Source: an uncultured Bacteroidales bacterium (lineage in GTDB: Bacteria; Bacteroidota; Bacteroidia; Bacteroidales; Paludibacteraceae). From it: a stretch of DNA of 6,411 nt. A program made the translations under genes and the position numbers. Position 1 is the first letter of the stretch, and every line of letters begins with the position of its first letter. Under the pieces are notes generated by a model that saw only the letters and a list, made by a program, of their open reading frames with translations, had not been told where the DNA came from and did no database searches. Location: positions 1-6,411 of the forward strand of contig CAMJFV010000118.1 in NCBI GenBank assembly GCA_946405045.1. Direction: 5' to 3'. Positions 6,003 to 6,411 of this stretch are shown one piece after another.

Positions 6003-6411
6003 TTATATTAAATATTTTCTAATAACCTCATGATCATCGAAGTGGTGTTTCACACCCTTGATATCCTGATAATCCTCATGTCCCTTTCCTGCCACAAGGA
6101 TGATATCGCCCTTCTTTGCCATCGTGCAAGCCGTCTTGATTGCCTGCTCTCGGTCGGCATTCACAATCACGTTTCTCTGCTCCTCTTCAGTAAGTCCTGC
6201 CAACATATCATTGATGATATCCATTGGCTCCTCATTTCGTGGATTGTCCGACGTGATGACTACCTTATCGCTGTTAGTTACAGCCGACTTCGCCATGATC
6301 GGACGTTTACCTTTATCACGATTACCACCGCAGCCGACCACCGTGATCAACTCCGCATTCTGGCTTTTCACTTCATTAATTGTGGAAATCACATTCTCCA
6401 AAGCATCTGGA
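6003..6411 (-). CDS. murE: UDP-MurNAc-tripeptide synthetase MurE, C-terminal part only
   Basis: MurE adds the third stem-peptide residue to UDP-MurNAc-L-Ala-D-Glu in the cytoplasm. The frame is open from the window edge (first full codon at 6410) to the TAA at 6005-6003, giving 135 residues of C-terminal domain; the N-terminal and ATPase domains lie outside. A TTG at 6401 is an internal leucine, not a start: the upstream residues PDAL continue the family's PDALENV motif. Diagnostic stretches are GCGGNRDKGKRPIMA (residues 26-40 of the visible part), SDNPRNEEP (54-62) and GKGHEDYQ (108-115). DNPR and the glutamate of GKGHE form the meso-diaminopimelate pocket in E. coli MurE, so this enzyme most likely uses meso-DAP rather than L-lysine. 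mraY follows after 13 bases; murF, which often sits between them in other phyla, is absent. Confidence 0.96.
   Translation of the reverse strand, partial: PDALENVISTINEVKSQNAELITVVGCGGNRDKGKRPIMAKSAVTNSDKVVITSDNPRNEEPMDIINDMLAGLTEEEQRNVIVNADREQAIKTACTMAKKGDIILVAGKGHEDYQDIKGVKHHFDDHEVIRKYLI

Noticed and set aside
6399..6401. TTG as a possible start of a short separate gene at the right edge
   Set aside because: The frame continues upstream to the window edge and the protein is plainly the MurE C-terminal domain, so this is an internal leucine codon.
1..6411. A hidden novel system, mobile element, CRISPR array or RNA gene
   Set aside because: About 97 percent of the window is covered by six intact or edge-truncated core peptidoglycan genes. 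I saw no direct repeats, transposase or integrase motifs, or tRNA-like folds.

Overview
This window is a contiguous stretch of a division and cell wall (dcw) cluster. All six genes are on the minus strand, so transcription runs from position 6411 towards position 1. In transcription order they are murE (3' part only), mraY, murD, ftsW, murG and murC (5' two-thirds only). The gene order, with murE followed directly by mraY and no murF between them, points to a member of the Bacteroidota. So do the enlarged MraY (402 residues), the weak Shine-Dalgarno sequences and the protein sequence flavour. I favour Bacteroidales, probably Prevotella-like. The lineage call comes from recall of family sequences, not from a search.

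Layout: 6411-6003 is the C-terminal domain of MurE. 5989-4781 is MraY. 4781-3447 is MurD, which shares one base with the mraY stop codon. 3445-2204 is the SEDS glycosyltransferase FtsW, starting one base after the murD stop. 2203-2059 is a 145-base non-coding gap, the only one of any size, with a possible Bacteroidota-type promoter. 2058-946 is MurG. 934-1 is the N-terminal and central part of MurC, running off the window edge. There is no gene-free stretch longer than 300 bases, and I see no tRNA, rRNA, CRISPR array, insertion sequence or clear terminator.

The genes form one pathway. MurC adds L-Ala to UDP-MurNAc, MurD adds D-Glu, and MurE adds the third residue; its DNPR motif indicates meso-diaminopimelate. 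MraY moves the finished phospho-MurNAc-pentapeptide onto undecaprenyl phosphate (lipid I), MurG adds GlcNAc (lipid II), and FtsW polymerises lipid II at the septum. MurF, needed to add D-Ala-D-Ala, is not here and must be encoded elsewhere.

I found no sign of a novel system; this is core housekeeping DNA. The points worth a second look are modest: the possible internal promoter and inverted repeat ahead of murG, the enlarged extracytoplasmic loop of MraY, the start-site choice for murG, an unusual spacing element ahead of ftsW, and a departure from the usual SEDS motif in FtsW.
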